A stretch of DNA of 64,000 bases from Sphingobacterium sp. xlx-96 (GCF_011007365.1 NZ_WFKM01000009.1:1-64000); one strand, 5' to 3'. Counted from the first letter of the stretch, positions 1 through 10,149 are shown. Program-made: numbers and translations. The notes: generated from the sequence alone by a model not told the origin.

Positions 1-720
1 TTCTACCACAACACCCAGCGAGCGGATATCCGCTGGGGAGGCAGTGAGACGGGCAAGGTGACGTATCCATCTTGGGGTACCTATCCCTTCCCTTATTCCC
101 ATTCTACGAATCAGAAATTTGTTTTCAAGGACAATTTCCGTCTGCTGAAGGAGGGCGATCCCGATGGTCGATACTACATGCCCGCGATGAGCGATGCCCC
201 TTTGCGGGGCTATAACGGTCGTCACGAATGGTTCTGGGAGCCGGATGATGAAGCGGCTATCTTTCCTCTTTCCAGCCTGATGGATATGTATTACGGATCT
301 GTTGGGCGCAATTCCACGTTGATCCTTGGACTGACACCAGATCCGTCGGGATTACTTCCCGAGGCCGATGCGAAGCGTATCAAAGAGTTTGGTGATGAGA
401 TCAGGCGAAGATTCTCGGCGCCACTTGCCAAGACCAGTGGCGAGGGCAATATCTTGACCATGAAGTTGCCCGGATTGCAGACGGTCAACCATATTCAGCT
501 GAAGGAGGATATTGCCCATGGCGAGCGTGTAAGGGAATTTAAAGTGGAGGGCAAAACAAAACAAGGCTGGAAAGTGCTGGCGACGGGGAGTAGTATCGGC
601 CACAAGTATTTGGTCAAGGTGGATGATGTAGAAGTTTCCTCGTTGCGGTTTACAGTTTCCAAGAGCAGGGCAAAAGCCCTGATAAAGGAGTTCGCCGTGT
701 TTGCTGTTACCGAAAAATAA
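1..720 (+). CDS. GH29 alpha-L-fucosidase-like protein, 3' part
   Basis: The frame is open from base 1, so only the last 239 residues of the gene are present. The visible part begins near the end of the catalytic barrel (NTQRADIRWGGSETG), includes 'MDMYYGSVGRNSTLILGLTPD', the usual end of a GH29 (beta/alpha)8 domain, and finishes with an all-beta C-terminal domain. The same arrangement is seen in the complete GH29 at 13749-15689. GH29 enzymes release terminal alpha-L-fucose; the nucleophile lies upstream of the window. Family assignment rests on the barrel end and the fucosidase-rich context. The stop is 10 bp before the next start, so the gene is probably the upstream member of the same operon. 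Confidence 0.75.
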   Translation, partial: FYHNTQRADIRWGGSETGKVTYPSWGTYPFPYSHSTNQKFVFKDNFRLLKEGDPDGRYYMPAMSDAPLRGYNGRHEWFWEPDDEAAIFPLSSLMDMYYGSVGRNSTLILGLTPDPSGLLPEADAKRIKEFGDEIRRRFSAPLAKTSGEGNILTMKLPGLQTVNHIQLKEDIAHGERVREFKVEGKTKQGWKVLATGSSIGHKYLVKVDDVEVSSLRFTVSKSRAKALIKEFAVFAVTEK

Positions 721-730
721 ATTTTCAATA

Positions 731-1789
731 ATGAAGAAGTTTCTATTAATGATTACTTTTTTATGGATGACCAGCGATAATTACGGTCAAAATATGTCAA
801 AAGATGTGTTGATTAAGGATAAAATTCAACTTCTTTCTGATGATCATATTTTTCAAAGTCCAGATTATTTCAATTGGTGCTCATCTATAATTAAAGACAA
901 TGATGGGCAGTATCATTTGTTTTATTCCCGATGGAAGAAAGAGTACGGTTTTACGGGGTGGCTAACCCATTCGGAAATTGCACATGCCGTTTCCGATAAA
1001 CCTTTAGGCCCATGGACCTATAAGGAGACCGTAATGTCAGGGAGAGGGAAGGGACATTGGGATGCCATAACTGCCCATAATCCGATGATCAAGGAATTTG
1101 AGGGCAAGTACTATCTGTATTACGTTTCTACGCAGATGAATAGCAAAGACTACACCGAGAGCGAGTTGATAGAGACAGCTAAGATTGGCTACACGCACCC
1201 AAACTGGAAAATACTGCGCCCCAATCAACGTACTGGTGTAGCTGTTGCATCAAATCTCAATGGTCCCTGGGCGCGAATGGACAAACCTTTAATAGAGCCC
1301 TCTGGTCCGATAACAACGTTAACGGTAAATCCCTCAATTGCTCAAGGTAAAGATGGAAAGTATTATTTGATTGTAAAAGGCGATAAACCTAATGAAACCC
1401 GTTTTATCCGAAATCAGGCAGTCGCCATTTCTGAGTCACCAACAGGCCCATTTATTATGCAATCGAAAGCTGTAATAGAAGACCTGGACACCGAAGATCT
1501 CTCGGTATGGTACGATAGATCGAGGGATTCCTTTTATGCCGTATTTCATGCACATACCTTTATTGGAATGATACAATCTAAAGATGGTGTAAATTGGGAG
1601 CAAGCACCAGCGTATAAGATCAGTGAGAAAAAAGTTAAAAAAAAGGACGGGAGTTTCCTCTTGCCAGACAGACTTGAAAGACCATTTATTTTTCTGGAGC
1701 AAAATGAACCTCGTGTTTTATCCATGGCGGTAAAGAAAGGCAATGATGCTTATATTATATTTCTACCTATTGAGCAATCTATATTATGA
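731..1789 (+). CDS. secreted five-bladed-propeller glycoside hydrolase (GH43/GH117-like)
   Basis: The protein has 352 residues. ATG 731 is chosen over an in-frame codon at 701 because it opens directly on a signal peptide (MKKFLLMITFLWMTSDNYGQ) and leaves the upstream gene intact. Repeated propeller-blade signatures are visible: 'DNDGQYHLFYSRW', 'EFEGKYYLYYVS', 'GKDGKYYLIVKGD' and 'DGVNWEQAPAYKI'. Glycan-type phrases such as 'SEIAHAVSDKPLGPW' and 'ISESPTGPF' are also present. This is the fold of the GH43/32/68/117/130 superfamily, which removes terminal sugars from polysaccharides. I cannot choose the exact family or substrate by eye. It is followed by a 4-bp overlap with the esterase gene, so the two are translationally coupled. 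Confidence 0.7.
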   Translation: MKKFLLMITFLWMTSDNYGQNMSKDVLIKDKIQLLSDDHIFQSPDYFNWCSSIIKDNDGQYHLFYSRWKKEYGFTGWLTHSEIAHAVSDKPLGPWTYKETVMSGRGKGHWDAITAHNPMIKEFEGKYYLYYVSTQMNSKDYTESELIETAKIGYTHPNWKILRPNQRTGVAVASNLNGPWARMDKPLIEPSGPITTLTVNPSIAQGKDGKYYLIVKGDKPNETRFIRNQAVAISESPTGPFIMQSKAVIEDLDTEDLSVWYDRSRDSFYAVFHAHTFIGMIQSKDGVNWEQAPAYKISEKKVKKKDGSFLLPDRLERPFIFLEQNEPRVLSMAVKKGNDAYIIFLPIEQSIL

Positions 1790-2613
1790 TTAAAAATTAC
1801 ACCCCCAATCGACTAATTGTATGGGCAATCATCCTGTTAATAAGTCCATTTTTTTCTGGTACAGCAGTTGGCCAAGTCTGGAATCCTGATCAGAGGGAGA
1901 CCCATGTATTTCTATTGATGGGACAGTCCAATATGGCTGGATACGGAGATATGTTGCCTGAAGATTCTGTAGCTGTGCGAGGCGTGTTTTATATCCCTAC
2001 TATTGGAAACGAGCCATTTCAGTGGAAAGTAGCGTCACATCCTTTGCACAACCGCTTGAAGTCAGATCGCTTTGGCTTAGGGATTCCGTTTGCAAAAGAA
2101 TACCAAAAAAAGCACCCTAATGTTATTGTAGGTCTGATTCCCGTTGCGTGGGGAGGTGCGGGTATCGATAGATTAAGTAAAGGGACTTCGGTCTATGCCG
2201 ATGCTATTAAGAAAGCACTTTTTGCAGCGGGACAAGGAGCCAAGATTAAAGGAGTTCTTTGGCATCAAGGGGAGTCGGATACCGTAAGTGAGGAGTTGGC
2301 CACTTCCTATGAGCAAAAGCTCCGGAAGATGATCAGTGATTTGAGAAATGATTTAGGGGTAGTTGATTTGCCGTTTGTTGTCGGTAATCTTGCCGAGTTT
2401 TATGGGACAGGACCCGATCATAATGCTCCCCAACGGGTTATTCAAATTAATACCGTTAAACAGACGTTAAGGAACCTGCCCCAAAAAGTTAAGCATACCG
2501 GTTTTGTGGAAAGTGTGGGGTGTAAGTCTATCGATCATCACAATGTTCACTTTGATCGTGAATCCTATATTATTCTAGGGAAGAGATACGCAGATAAACT
2601 CGAAGAGATATAA
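1786..2613 (+). CDS. secreted sialate O-acetylesterase-type (SASA) carbohydrate esterase
   Basis: The protein has 275 residues with an N-terminal signal peptide ending near 'SGTAVGQ'. The SASA/CE6 hallmark 'FLLMGQSNMAGYG' gives the probable nucleophile Ser48. 'GVLWHQGESD' is the second conserved block and 'SIDHHNVHFD' near the end supplies the catalytic His region. These SGNH-type esterases take acetyl groups off polysaccharides or sialic acids in the periplasm or outside the cell. The gene overlaps the preceding glycosidase by 4 bp (ATGA). In this locus it would strip O-acetyl groups that block fucosidases. The family is clear; the exact substrate is not. Confidence 0.85.
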   Translation: MIKNYTPNRLIVWAIILLISPFFSGTAVGQVWNPDQRETHVFLLMGQSNMAGYGDMLPEDSVAVRGVFYIPTIGNEPFQWKVASHPLHNRLKSDRFGLGIPFAKEYQKKHPNVIVGLIPVAWGGAGIDRLSKGTSVYADAIKKALFAAGQGAKIKGVLWHQGESDTVSEELATSYEQKLRKMISDLRNDLGVVDLPFVVGNLAEFYGTGPDHNAPQRVIQINTVKQTLRNLPQKVKHTGFVESVGCKSIDHHNVHFDRESYIILGKRYADKLEEI

Positions 2614-2751
2614 TTTCCATTCAACATCCATGTAATGCCCTAACGATCCTATGCATTTAATGCAGATCTCACTTAGTTTCCAGATTCGGTCTATGGTCTA
2701 TTGTTTCAATACGAATGGAACTACTCCTTATTAATCAATATAAATATTAAT

Positions 2752-2790
2752 AAAAATGCATGATTTCATAAAAAATCATGCATTTTTTGT
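2752..2790 (+). terminator. rho-independent terminator after the esterase gene
   Basis: A perfect 15-bp stem (2752-2766 with 2773-2787) closes a 6-nt loop and runs into a T tract. It lies 139 bp after the esterase stop and separates the first hydrolase operon from the SusC operon. Confidence 0.75.
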
Positions 2791-2849
2791 GTTAGACCAT
2801 GGGCAGTAACTAATTCCATATAGGAAATAATAGATTTATGCTAATATAA

Positions 2850-2877
2850 TCTATCATTTTGCAATATAATCTATTTT
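2850..2877 (+). promoter_or_regulatory. putative shared operator, site A (upstream of susC)
   Basis: This AT-rich element carries the blocks ATCATTTTG and ATCTATTTT. It matches site B at 10150-10177 at 23 of 28 positions by eye. A second shared block, TAATAGATTT, lies at 2828-2837. A direct repeat of (T/C)AATATAATCTAT (2842-2854 and 2862-2874, 20-bp spacing) suggests two half sites on one DNA face. A loose Bacteroidota -7-like TATCTTG follows at about 2886. The binding protein is not identifiable from this window. Confidence 0.4.
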
Positions 2878-3025
2878 TCCTCCTGTATCTTGTTGGTATT
2901 TTTATTGTTACAGAAAGTGGTGGGGGTAATTGTTTTCCTTATTTATAGCGGATTGTCTATTGTTGGTTAATGTTCAGAACCTACTCTCTTTTACTTGTAT
3001 TGAATACCAAAAAAACCAATAAATT

Positions 3026-6000
3026 ATGAAAAGAAAAATTTCACCCTACATCTGCTATTTTCTAAATTGTGTGATGTTGGCTTTTGTATTAATGTCTTTT
3101 TTTAGCCTCAAAGCTAATACGCACGAAAAAGATTTAACACGTAATTCTTATTCTAGAGCTAAGGTTGATACCGTCGTACAAGGTATGGTTACAGACAGTG
3201 CTAAAAATGGTTTGATAGGCGTATCAGTATCCATTAAAAACAGGCCAGATATTGCGACAAGCACTGATTTAAATGGTCGATATTCCCTGAGCGTGCCTTC
3301 TGCCAATTCCGTTCTAGTTTTTAAGATGGTTGGATTTATTACTGAAGAAAAAAATGTTGATCATTCTATTATTGACGTTGTTTTGAGAGAAGACAATTCG
3401 ACATTAGAAGAAGTACAGGTTGTTGCATTTGGAACTCAAAAGAAAGAAAGTGTTGTGGGAGCAATTACAACGATTAACCCTTCAGAGCTTAAAATCCCTG
3501 CAAGCAATTTAACAGCCGCCTTGCAAGGTAGAATTGCAGGGATAATATCTTACCAAAGGAGTGGCGAACCAGGGGTAGACAATGCAGATTTTTTTATCCG
3601 AGGTGCGGCAACCTTTGGCTATAAAAAAGATCCACTTATTCTAATCGATGGGCTTGAATTGACTCCCACCGATTTAGCACGTTTGCAACCCAATGATATC
3701 GCAAGTTTTTCTGTTTTAAAAGATGCAACTTCTGCTGCAGTATATGGCGCGAGAGGTGCAAATGGAGTAATCTTGGTAACCACAAAAACAGGAACAGAGG
3801 GAAAGGCGGAAATAAACTTTCAATATGATGCCGCATTTTCTGAACCTACTAGAAATATAAAACTAGCAGACCCCGTAACGTATATGCGTCTTCACAATGA
3901 AGCTGTACTGACCAGGAATCCGTTAGGAAACCAGATTTATTCACCTAATAAAATTGATGGAACGATCAGAGGGGACAATCCACTAGCTTACCCAGCCAAT
4001 GATTGGATGGATATGCTTTTAAAAGACCGTACTCTTAATCACAGGTCAAACTTAAGTATTAAAGGTGGGGGAAAAGTAGCAAGGTATTATGTGACTGGAA
4101 CACTTAATCAAGACAATGGCGTTCTAAAGGTGGATAGACGCAATAACTTCAATACGAATATTGATCTGAAATCAAGCTCTCTCCGGTCCAACGTGGATAT
4201 CAATGTTACCAATTCGACAAAAATGGCTGTTAGGCTTTATGGTAATTTTGATGATTATACTGGTCCAATAAGTGGTGGAAGTGAAGTGTATAACCAGATT
4301 ATGAATAGTAATCCCGTATTATTTGCCCCTTATTATCCTGCGGATGAAGCAAATGAATTCACCAATCATATACTCTTCGGTAATGCCTTGTCGAATCCTG
4401 AAAATGTAAATTCATCGCTTAAAAATAACCCTTATGCTAATATGGTTATGGGGTACAAGGATTATTCACGTTCATTAATGCTAGCTCAAATCGAATTAAG
4501 ACAAGATCTTTCGGGTATGGTAAATGGGCTAAAAGCGCGTTTGATGGCCAGTACAAATCGACGTTCCTTTTTTGACGTCACAAGGGCTTATACCCCATTT
4601 TATTATACGCTACCTGAATCGAGTATATTAAATGATAAATATGTGTTAGAAGGATTGAATCCAGAAAAAGGGGCTGAGACGTTATCCTACAAGGAGGGTG
4701 CAAAACAAGTTTCAACAGAAAGCTACATGGAATTCGCCTTAAATTACGATAAAATATTTAACGAAACCCATAATATTAGCGGGTTACTTGTAAGCATATT
4801 TAGAAATAGCATTAATGCAAATGCGGGATCTCTTCAGAGCTCATTGCCTTTTAGGAATACCGGCATTTCTGGTCGATTTAGCTATGGTTACGATAGCCGT
4901 TATCAGGTTGAGTTCAATTTTGGTTACAATGGTTCTGAACGATTTTATAAAGACAAACGTTTTGGATTTTTTCCTTCTGCAGGGGTAGCGTGGAATGTAT
5001 CCAACGAAAATTTTTGGAAAGGATTTAAAAATATAGTTTCCAATCTTAAAATAAGAGCAACTTATGGTTTGATCGGTAACGATGCCATAGGATCGCCTAC
5101 AGATCGTTTCTTTTATCTATCAGAGATTACTTTAAATGATGCGGGGAGAGGCGCTGTATTTGGTCAGAATTTTGAGCGTTCCCGTCCGGGGTATACCGTT
5201 AAAAGATATGATAATGAGGATATCACTTGGGAAAGATCCGAACGAATAAATCTAGGTATGGATACTAGAATATTGAACTTCAATGTTACTGTTGATTATT
5301 CCAGAGACTACCGTACTAATATTTTAATGGATCGCTCTTACATACCTACAACGATGGGTTTATCTGCAGCCGTAAGAGCCAATACGGGCGCTATGAAATC
5401 GGAAGCATTTGAGGCCTCAGTAGATTATAACAAGAATTTTCAAAATTCCACCTGGATCAGTTTGCGGGCAAACTTTACTTACGCTACCAACCGCTTTGAA
5501 CGTTATGATGAGCCCAATTACCCAGAACCGTACCGAAGCTTGATAGGAAGTCCTGCTAACCAACAGCGAGGATATATCGCAGAGCGTTTATTTATTGATG
5601 ATCAGGATATTAACAATTCTCCAGTTCAATCTTTTGGCAAATATATGCCGGGAGATATAAAGTACCGAGATATTAATGGAGACGGAAGAATAACAGAGGC
5701 CGATCGAGTTGCTTTGGGCTATCCTACCAGTCCTGAAATTGTATATGGTTTTGGTTTTTCTTCTGGCTACAAGAGTTTTGATCTTTCTGCTTTTTTTAGT
5801 GGACTGGGCCGCACCTCTTTTTGGATAGATAACGCCGCAACCAATCCCTTTGTAGATGACCAAAGAGGCTTGCTTGAAGTTTATGCACAAAACCATTGGT
5901 CCGAAGAGAATCGTAATCTTTATGCTTTATGGCCTCGTCTTAGTAGTGTTGTTGTAGAAAATAACAACCAACGCAGCACCTGGTTTATGCGAAATGGAGC

Positions 6001-6211
6001 GTTGATGCGCCTGAAACAGGTAGAGTTGGGGTATACCATGGGTAATGAAATTGCAAATAAAGTTTTCATGAAACGGTTACGTATTTATGCAACAGGAAGC
6101 AACCTTCTTACCTTCAGTAAATTTAGGCTATGGGAGCCCGAACTAGGTGGTAATGCTTTTAATTACCCGCTTCAGCGTGTGTTTAATCTTGGAATAAATG
6201 CTACATTTTAA
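3026..6211 (+). CDS. SusC/RagA-family TonB-dependent outer-membrane glycan transporter
   Basis: The protein has 1061 residues, within the usual SusC range. A signal peptide (about 1-30) is followed by a carboxypeptidase-regulatory-like beta domain (about 48-122, 'VQGMVTDSAKNGLIGVSVSIK'). The TonB-box region 'LEEVQVVAFGTQKKESVVGAI' and the plug domain with 'DPLILIDGL' and 'VLKDATSAAVYGARGANGVILVTTK' come next, then a beta-barrel ending in aromatic-rich strands ('FNLGINATF'). SusC proteins import oligosaccharides across the outer membrane with a SusD lid and TonB energy. No STN domain is present, so no direct FecI/FecR signalling is expected. It is followed by susD after 19 bp. Confidence 0.95.
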   Translation: MKRKISPYICYFLNCVMLAFVLMSFFSLKANTHEKDLTRNSYSRAKVDTVVQGMVTDSAKNGLIGVSVSIKNRPDIATSTDLNGRYSLSVPSANSVLVFKMVGFITEEKNVDHSIIDVVLREDNSTLEEVQVVAFGTQKKESVVGAITTINPSELKIPASNLTAALQGRIAGIISYQRSGEPGVDNADFFIRGAATFGYKKDPLILIDGLELTPTDLARLQPNDIASFSVLKDATSAAVYGARGANGVILVTTKTGTEGKAEINFQYDAAFSEPTRNIKLADPVTYMRLHNEAVLTRNPLGNQIYSPNKIDGTIRGDNPLAYPANDWMDMLLKDRTLNHRSNLSIKGGGKVARYYVTGTLNQDNGVLKVDRRNNFNTNIDLKSSSLRSNVDINVTNSTKMAVRLYGNFDDYTGPISGGSEVYNQIMNSNPVLFAPYYPADEANEFTNHILFGNALSNPENVNSSLKNNPYANMVMGYKDYSRSLMLAQIELRQDLSGMVNGLKARLMASTNRRSFFDVTRAYTPFYYTLPESSILNDKYVLEGLNPEKGAETLSYKEGAKQVSTESYMEFALNYDKIFNETHNISGLLVSIFRNSINANAGSLQSSLPFRNTGISGRFSYGYDSRYQVEFNFGYNGSERFYKDKRFGFFPSAGVAWNVSNENFWKGFKNIVSNLKIRATYGLIGNDAIGSPTDRFFYLSEITLNDAGRGAVFGQNFERSRPGYTVKRYDNEDITWERSERINLGMDTRILNFNVTVDYSRDYRTNILMDRSYIPTTMGLSAAVRANTGAMKSEAFEASVDYNKNFQNSTWISLRANFTYATNRFERYDEPNYPEPYRSLIGSPANQQRGYIAERLFIDDQDINNSPVQSFGKYMPGDIKYRDINGDGRITEADRVALGYPTSPEIVYGFGFSSGYKSFDLSAFFSGLGRTSFWIDNAATNPFVDDQRGLLEVYAQNHWSEENRNLYALWPRLSSVVVENNNQRSTWFMRNGALMRLKQVELGYTMGNEIANKVFMKRLRIYATGSNLLTFSKFRLWEPELGGNAFNYPLQRVFNLGINATF

Positions 6212-6230
6212 TTGTTAATAGGAACTGAAC

Positions 6231-8135
6231 ATGAAAAAAATAATTTATTTAATTGCCTCATTGGTAGGGCTTAGTGTACTGAGCTCCTGTCAAAAGTATC
6301 TGGATGTAGTACCAGACAATATCGCCACTTTAGAGGATGCATTTTCCTCAAGAATTCAGGCGGAGAAATCCCTGTTTACTTGTTATTCCTATTTACCTGC
6401 CGAAGGAGACCCCCAGGTTAATCCTGCTATGTTGACGAGTGATGAGTTTTGGTTGTTTCCTGGTGTAAGAGGAAATTCTGGGATAAATCCCAACGGCTGG
6501 TATATTGCCTTAGGAGAGCAGGGACTTACCTCTCCTTTGTTAAATTATTGGGATGGGGAGAATGGCGGGAAGCCATTATTTAGAGGTATACGTGATTGTA
6601 ATATTTTTATAGAAAAGATTATGCAGGTACGTGATATTAATTCTTATGAGCGAGACAAATGGATAGGAGAAGCGATGTTCTTAAAGGCCTATTACCACTT
6701 TTATTTATTAAGAATGTACGGGCCGATTCCTATTGTTGATAAGAACTTACCCATTTATTCAACCCCTGAAGAGGTGCGGGTAGCACGAAGACCAGTTGAT
6801 GAATGTGTAGATTATATTGTGAAAACCCTTGATGAAGCGGCTTTGCTTTTACCGGAAAAGGTTGATTTGCCTCTTGAAGAATTGGGACGGATTACAAAAC
6901 CGATTGCTTTGTCCATAAAAGCGAGGGTATTGCTTATGGCTGCAAGCCCCTTGTTTAACGGGAATTCTGATTTTGCCAGTATGAAAAATAAGGACGGGCA
7001 AATACTTTTTAATCAGGCCTATGATGCATCGAAATGGGAGAGGGCTCTAAAAGCGACCCAAGATGCTATAGATCTAGCAGAATCTGTAGGTGTTCAATTG
7101 TATAAGTTTCAACCCACAATTATAACAGGTCCGCTTTCTCAAGAAACCACAAGGATCTTGTCGCTTCAAAATGCGGTAACTGAACGTTGGAATTCTGAAA
7201 TTATTTGGGGTTTAACGAATAATGATACGAGAATGATGCAATCTATATCAATGGCTCGGTTACAGAATAATTATGGTGTGGCTTCTTCGATGGCCCCTAC
7301 CCACCGAATGGTAGAACTTTTTTACACCAAGAACGGTGTACCCATTTCAGAGGATAAGAATTTGAGTTTTACCAATAGGAACGACCTTCGTGCGGGCACT
7401 GCTGCAGAGAAGTTTTATATTAAGCAGGGCTATCAAACTGCGCGGATTAATTTTGAAAGAGAGCCACGTTTTTATGCAGATATGGCTTTTGATGGCGGAA
7501 TATGGTATGGGATAGGCAAATATGCTGATGGCGGGGATGTTTGGTATGTACAAGGTAAATTTGGTCAAAATGCGGGAAGACGTGACATTACACGATTTTC
7601 TTCTACGGGTTATTGGCCCAAAAAGTTAGTGAATTATTTAACGACACAGGCAGCAGGTGGGGAATTTAGTACCCAGCGTTATACTTGGCCAGTGATGCGC
7701 CTGGCCGATCTTTATTTAATGCATGCAGAGTCTTCAAACGAAGTAAACGGTCCCAATGCAGATACCTTTAAATATTTGGATAGGATTAGAGAAAGAGCAG
7801 GATTAAAAGATGTTATGTATTCTTGGTCAAATTTTTCTACAGAACCATCAAAGCCAGCTACCAAAGAAGGCATGCGCAGCATTATTAGACAAGAGAGGAT
7901 GATTGAAATGGCATTCGAAGGAAGTAGGTTTTGGGATTTGCGCAGATGGAAGGAAGCACCTACAGTTTATAATGGTCCTATTAAAGGGTGGGATATAGAA
8001 CAAAAAGATGCTGTAAATTATTACAGGGAAAAAGTTTTAGATTATCAGACATTCCAGCTAAAAGATTACTTCTGGCCAGTGAAGGATAATAATATTTTAG
8101 TCAACAGTAATCTAATTCAAAATATAGGTTGGTAA
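6231..8135 (+). CDS. SusD/RagB-family surface glycan-binding lipoprotein
   Basis: The protein has 634 residues with a lipoprotein signal peptide whose lipobox is 'LSVLSSC' (Cys19-20 region). The N-terminal 'YLDVVPDN' and helical repeats such as 'EAMFLKAYYHFYLLRMYGPIPIV' are the SusD TPR scaffold. The C-terminal block 'IRQERMIEMAFEGSRFWDLRRWKEA' is the classic SusD signature. It caps the SusC barrel and captures ligand at the cell surface. It sits 19 bp after susC and 15 bp before the next lipoprotein gene, so the four genes from 3026 to 10054 form one operon. Confidence 0.95.
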   Translation: MKKIIYLIASLVGLSVLSSCQKYLDVVPDNIATLEDAFSSRIQAEKSLFTCYSYLPAEGDPQVNPAMLTSDEFWLFPGVRGNSGINPNGWYIALGEQGLTSPLLNYWDGENGGKPLFRGIRDCNIFIEKIMQVRDINSYERDKWIGEAMFLKAYYHFYLLRMYGPIPIVDKNLPIYSTPEEVRVARRPVDECVDYIVKTLDEAALLLPEKVDLPLEELGRITKPIALSIKARVLLMAASPLFNGNSDFASMKNKDGQILFNQAYDASKWERALKATQDAIDLAESVGVQLYKFQPTIITGPLSQETTRILSLQNAVTERWNSEIIWGLTNNDTRMMQSISMARLQNNYGVASSMAPTHRMVELFYTKNGVPISEDKNLSFTNRNDLRAGTAAEKFYIKQGYQTARINFEREPRFYADMAFDGGIWYGIGKYADGGDVWYVQGKFGQNAGRRDITRFSSTGYWPKKLVNYLTTQAAGGEFSTQRYTWPVMRLADLYLMHAESSNEVNGPNADTFKYLDRIRERAGLKDVMYSWSNFSTEPSKPATKEGMRSIIRQERMIEMAFEGSRFWDLRRWKEAPTVYNGPIKGWDIEQKDAVNYYREKVLDYQTFQLKDYFWPVKDNNILVNSNLIQNIGW

Positions 8136-8150
8136 TAAAGTTAAGGAAAT

Positions 8151-9344
8151 ATGAAAAAGATATATATAATACTTATCAGTTTTTTGATTGCAGCCTGCAT
8201 CCAAAGCTGCTCCGAAGATCTTGGTGTAAGCAAGCCATTGCTCAATGATGATAAGGCTCCGGGCAAGATTTTGGATGTTCGTATAGAAAATAGACCCGGT
8301 GAAGCTAAGCTCGTTTATAAAATACCCGGCGACAATGATTTGTTGTATGTTAAAGCTGAATATGAAATTCGCCCAGGGGTCAAAAGAGAGGTGCGCTCAT
8401 TTAAAACGAATGATTCATTAATTGTGGATGGTTTTGGTCTTGCTAAAGAATATGAGGTAAAGCTGTATGCGGTAGATAATGGAGAGAACATATCTGAACC
8501 AATTACCGTAAGAGTAAATCCTTTAAACCCTCCCGTGCAGACGGTGCTTCAGCATCTGCAGATTATTAATGATTTTGGGGGAGTTGGTTTGCTCTATGAT
8601 AATCCATCAAATGCAGAGTTGTCATTTGTCGTCGTTAAAAAACAGGACGGAGATCAAGATTTGTTGGTCAAAACTTTTTATACCAAAGCTAAGGAAGGGG
8701 CTTTTAACATTAGGGGGTATCCGGTAGAGCCTATCGTATTCGGTGTATATATTAAGGACAAGTTCGGAAATCTTTCTGAGACAGTGTATAAAAATATTTT
8801 GCCCATTGAGGAAGTGCGGTTGGATAGGTTAAAATTTTCAGAATATACTTTACCTACCGATGTGGGGATCCATTCAGACAGCTGGAAAATATCCAATATG
8901 TGGGACGATAAATTCGGAGAGAAACAGGGCTTTCACTCAAGCCCTTCTATAGAAATTGTGATGCCGATATGGGTGACTTTTGATATGGGCGTAAAAGCAA
9001 AACTTAGCCGCTTTAAGCAATTTCAGCGAACTTCTACACCAAATGCTGTATTTGATCACAATAACCTTAAAAGGTTTGAACTCTGGGGTAGCAATAACCC
9101 TTCGACAGACGGAAGCTGGGATAGTTGGGTTTTATTGGGTACTTACGAATCCATAAAACCATCCGGACTTCCTAGAGGTACGGTTACCAATGAAGATGTA
9201 GCCTATGCAAAGGCCGGTGAAGAATTTAATGTACCTACCTCCGCTCCAGCTGTGAGGTACATTCGGGTTAAGGCATTAGAAAATTGGTCGGGTGGTCATA
9301 TAATGCAGATTGCAGAAATGCAATTTTGGGGACAAGTACAATAA
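8151..9344 (+). CDS. surface lipoprotein with DUF4959, DUF5126 and DUF5000 domains
   Basis: The protein has 397 residues with a lipoprotein signal (lipobox near 'CIQSC'). 'DKAPGKILDVRIENRPGEAK' starts a DUF4959 fibronectin-like domain, followed by a DUF5126-like middle domain. The C-terminal half is a DUF5000/F5-8C-type jelly roll ('FGEKQGFHSSP', 'WVTFDMG', 'RFELWGSNNP', 'VRYIRVKALENW'). These proteins occur downstream of SusD and are thought to be extra surface glycan-binding lipoproteins. No catalytic residues are seen. Operon position directly after susD fits that role. Confidence 0.85.
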   Translation: MKKIYIILISFLIAACIQSCSEDLGVSKPLLNDDKAPGKILDVRIENRPGEAKLVYKIPGDNDLLYVKAEYEIRPGVKREVRSFKTNDSLIVDGFGLAKEYEVKLYAVDNGENISEPITVRVNPLNPPVQTVLQHLQIINDFGGVGLLYDNPSNAELSFVVVKKQDGDQDLLVKTFYTKAKEGAFNIRGYPVEPIVFGVYIKDKFGNLSETVYKNILPIEEVRLDRLKFSEYTLPTDVGIHSDSWKISNMWDDKFGEKQGFHSSPSIEIVMPIWVTFDMGVKAKLSRFKQFQRTSTPNAVFDHNNLKRFELWGSNNPSTDGSWDSWVLLGTYESIKPSGLPRGTVTNEDVAYAKAGEEFNVPTSAPAVRYIRVKALENWSGGHIMQIAEMQFWGQVQ

Positions 9345-9370
9345 CATAGTGGTTTTTAGAAACAAGTATT

Positions 9371-10054
9371 ATGAAATATTACAATAAATTATACGTCATG
9401 GTGGCAATAGCTTGTACGTTATTTATCGCCTGTTCAAAGATGAATGACCCTATTGCTGAGTATGTCAAAAATGGAGAGATTATTTACTCCACGCGTTTAG
9501 ATTCGCTAAAAGTATTCTCTGGCAATGAGCGGGTCAAGCTTACCTGGTTGTTGCCTGCCAACCACTCGGCAGTCAAAGCTGTGGTATATTGGGATGGTAA
9601 AAAACATTCTCGTGAATTGCCTTTGCAAAAAACTTTGGTTAATAATTATGAATTCACCATGGAGGCTATGACCGAAGGATACTATTTGTTCAGTATTTAT
9701 ACCTTTGACAAAGCGGGGAATGCTTCTATAAAAAGTGAGATCAGCGCAGTGGTGTATGGAGAGCGGTATCGTAAGGACTTGCTTAATCTGGTATACACCA
9801 AATTAAGCAAGTTGACCCAAGGGGTTTCTATTAATTGGGCCGTGGCAGAAAAAGCTATGGTCGCCGTTGACGTGGAATATACTGATATGGAGGGAAGAAT
9901 AAAAATCAAAAGAACACCTACTACAGAGAAAATCACAACCATTATTGATGCTGATTCAAATAAACCGATTCGTTATCGAACAGTTTTTAATCCGGGTTTA
10001 AATGCTATAGATGTATTTTTATCTGATTGGACAGGCTATATTACTGTAGATTAA
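9371..10054 (+). CDS. DUF4998-family surface lipoprotein
   Basis: The protein has 227 residues. The lipoprotein signal peptide MKYYNKLYVMVAIACTLFIAC ends in a good lipobox (FIAC). 'EYVKNGEIIYSTRLDSLKVFSGNERVKLTW' is the opening of DUF4998, a beta-rich domain found in SusCD operons of Bacteroidota. It probably binds glycan at the surface, but its function is not established. It is the last gene of the SusC operon, followed by a terminator-like hairpin. Confidence 0.8.
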   Translation: MKYYNKLYVMVAIACTLFIACSKMNDPIAEYVKNGEIIYSTRLDSLKVFSGNERVKLTWLLPANHSAVKAVVYWDGKKHSRELPLQKTLVNNYEFTMEAMTEGYYLFSIYTFDKAGNASIKSEISAVVYGERYRKDLLNLVYTKLSKLTQGVSINWAVAEKAMVAVDVEYTDMEGRIKIKRTPTTEKITTIIDADSNKPIRYRTVFNPGLNAIDVFLSDWTGYITVD

Positions 10055-10087
10055 ATAACACATTGCCAGCTAGATATCCGTTTTTTT

Positions 10088-10135
10088 GCTTAACAAGCTT
10101 TTTCGGGAATGATTAGCTTTGTTAAGCCTTTTTGC
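10088..10135 (+). terminator. rho-independent terminator of the SusC operon
   Basis: A 12-bp stem with one bulged base pairs 10088-10099 with 10115-10127 and is followed by a T run. It closes the 3026-10054 operon. Confidence 0.65.
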
Positions 10136-10149
10136 CTAATAGATTTTTA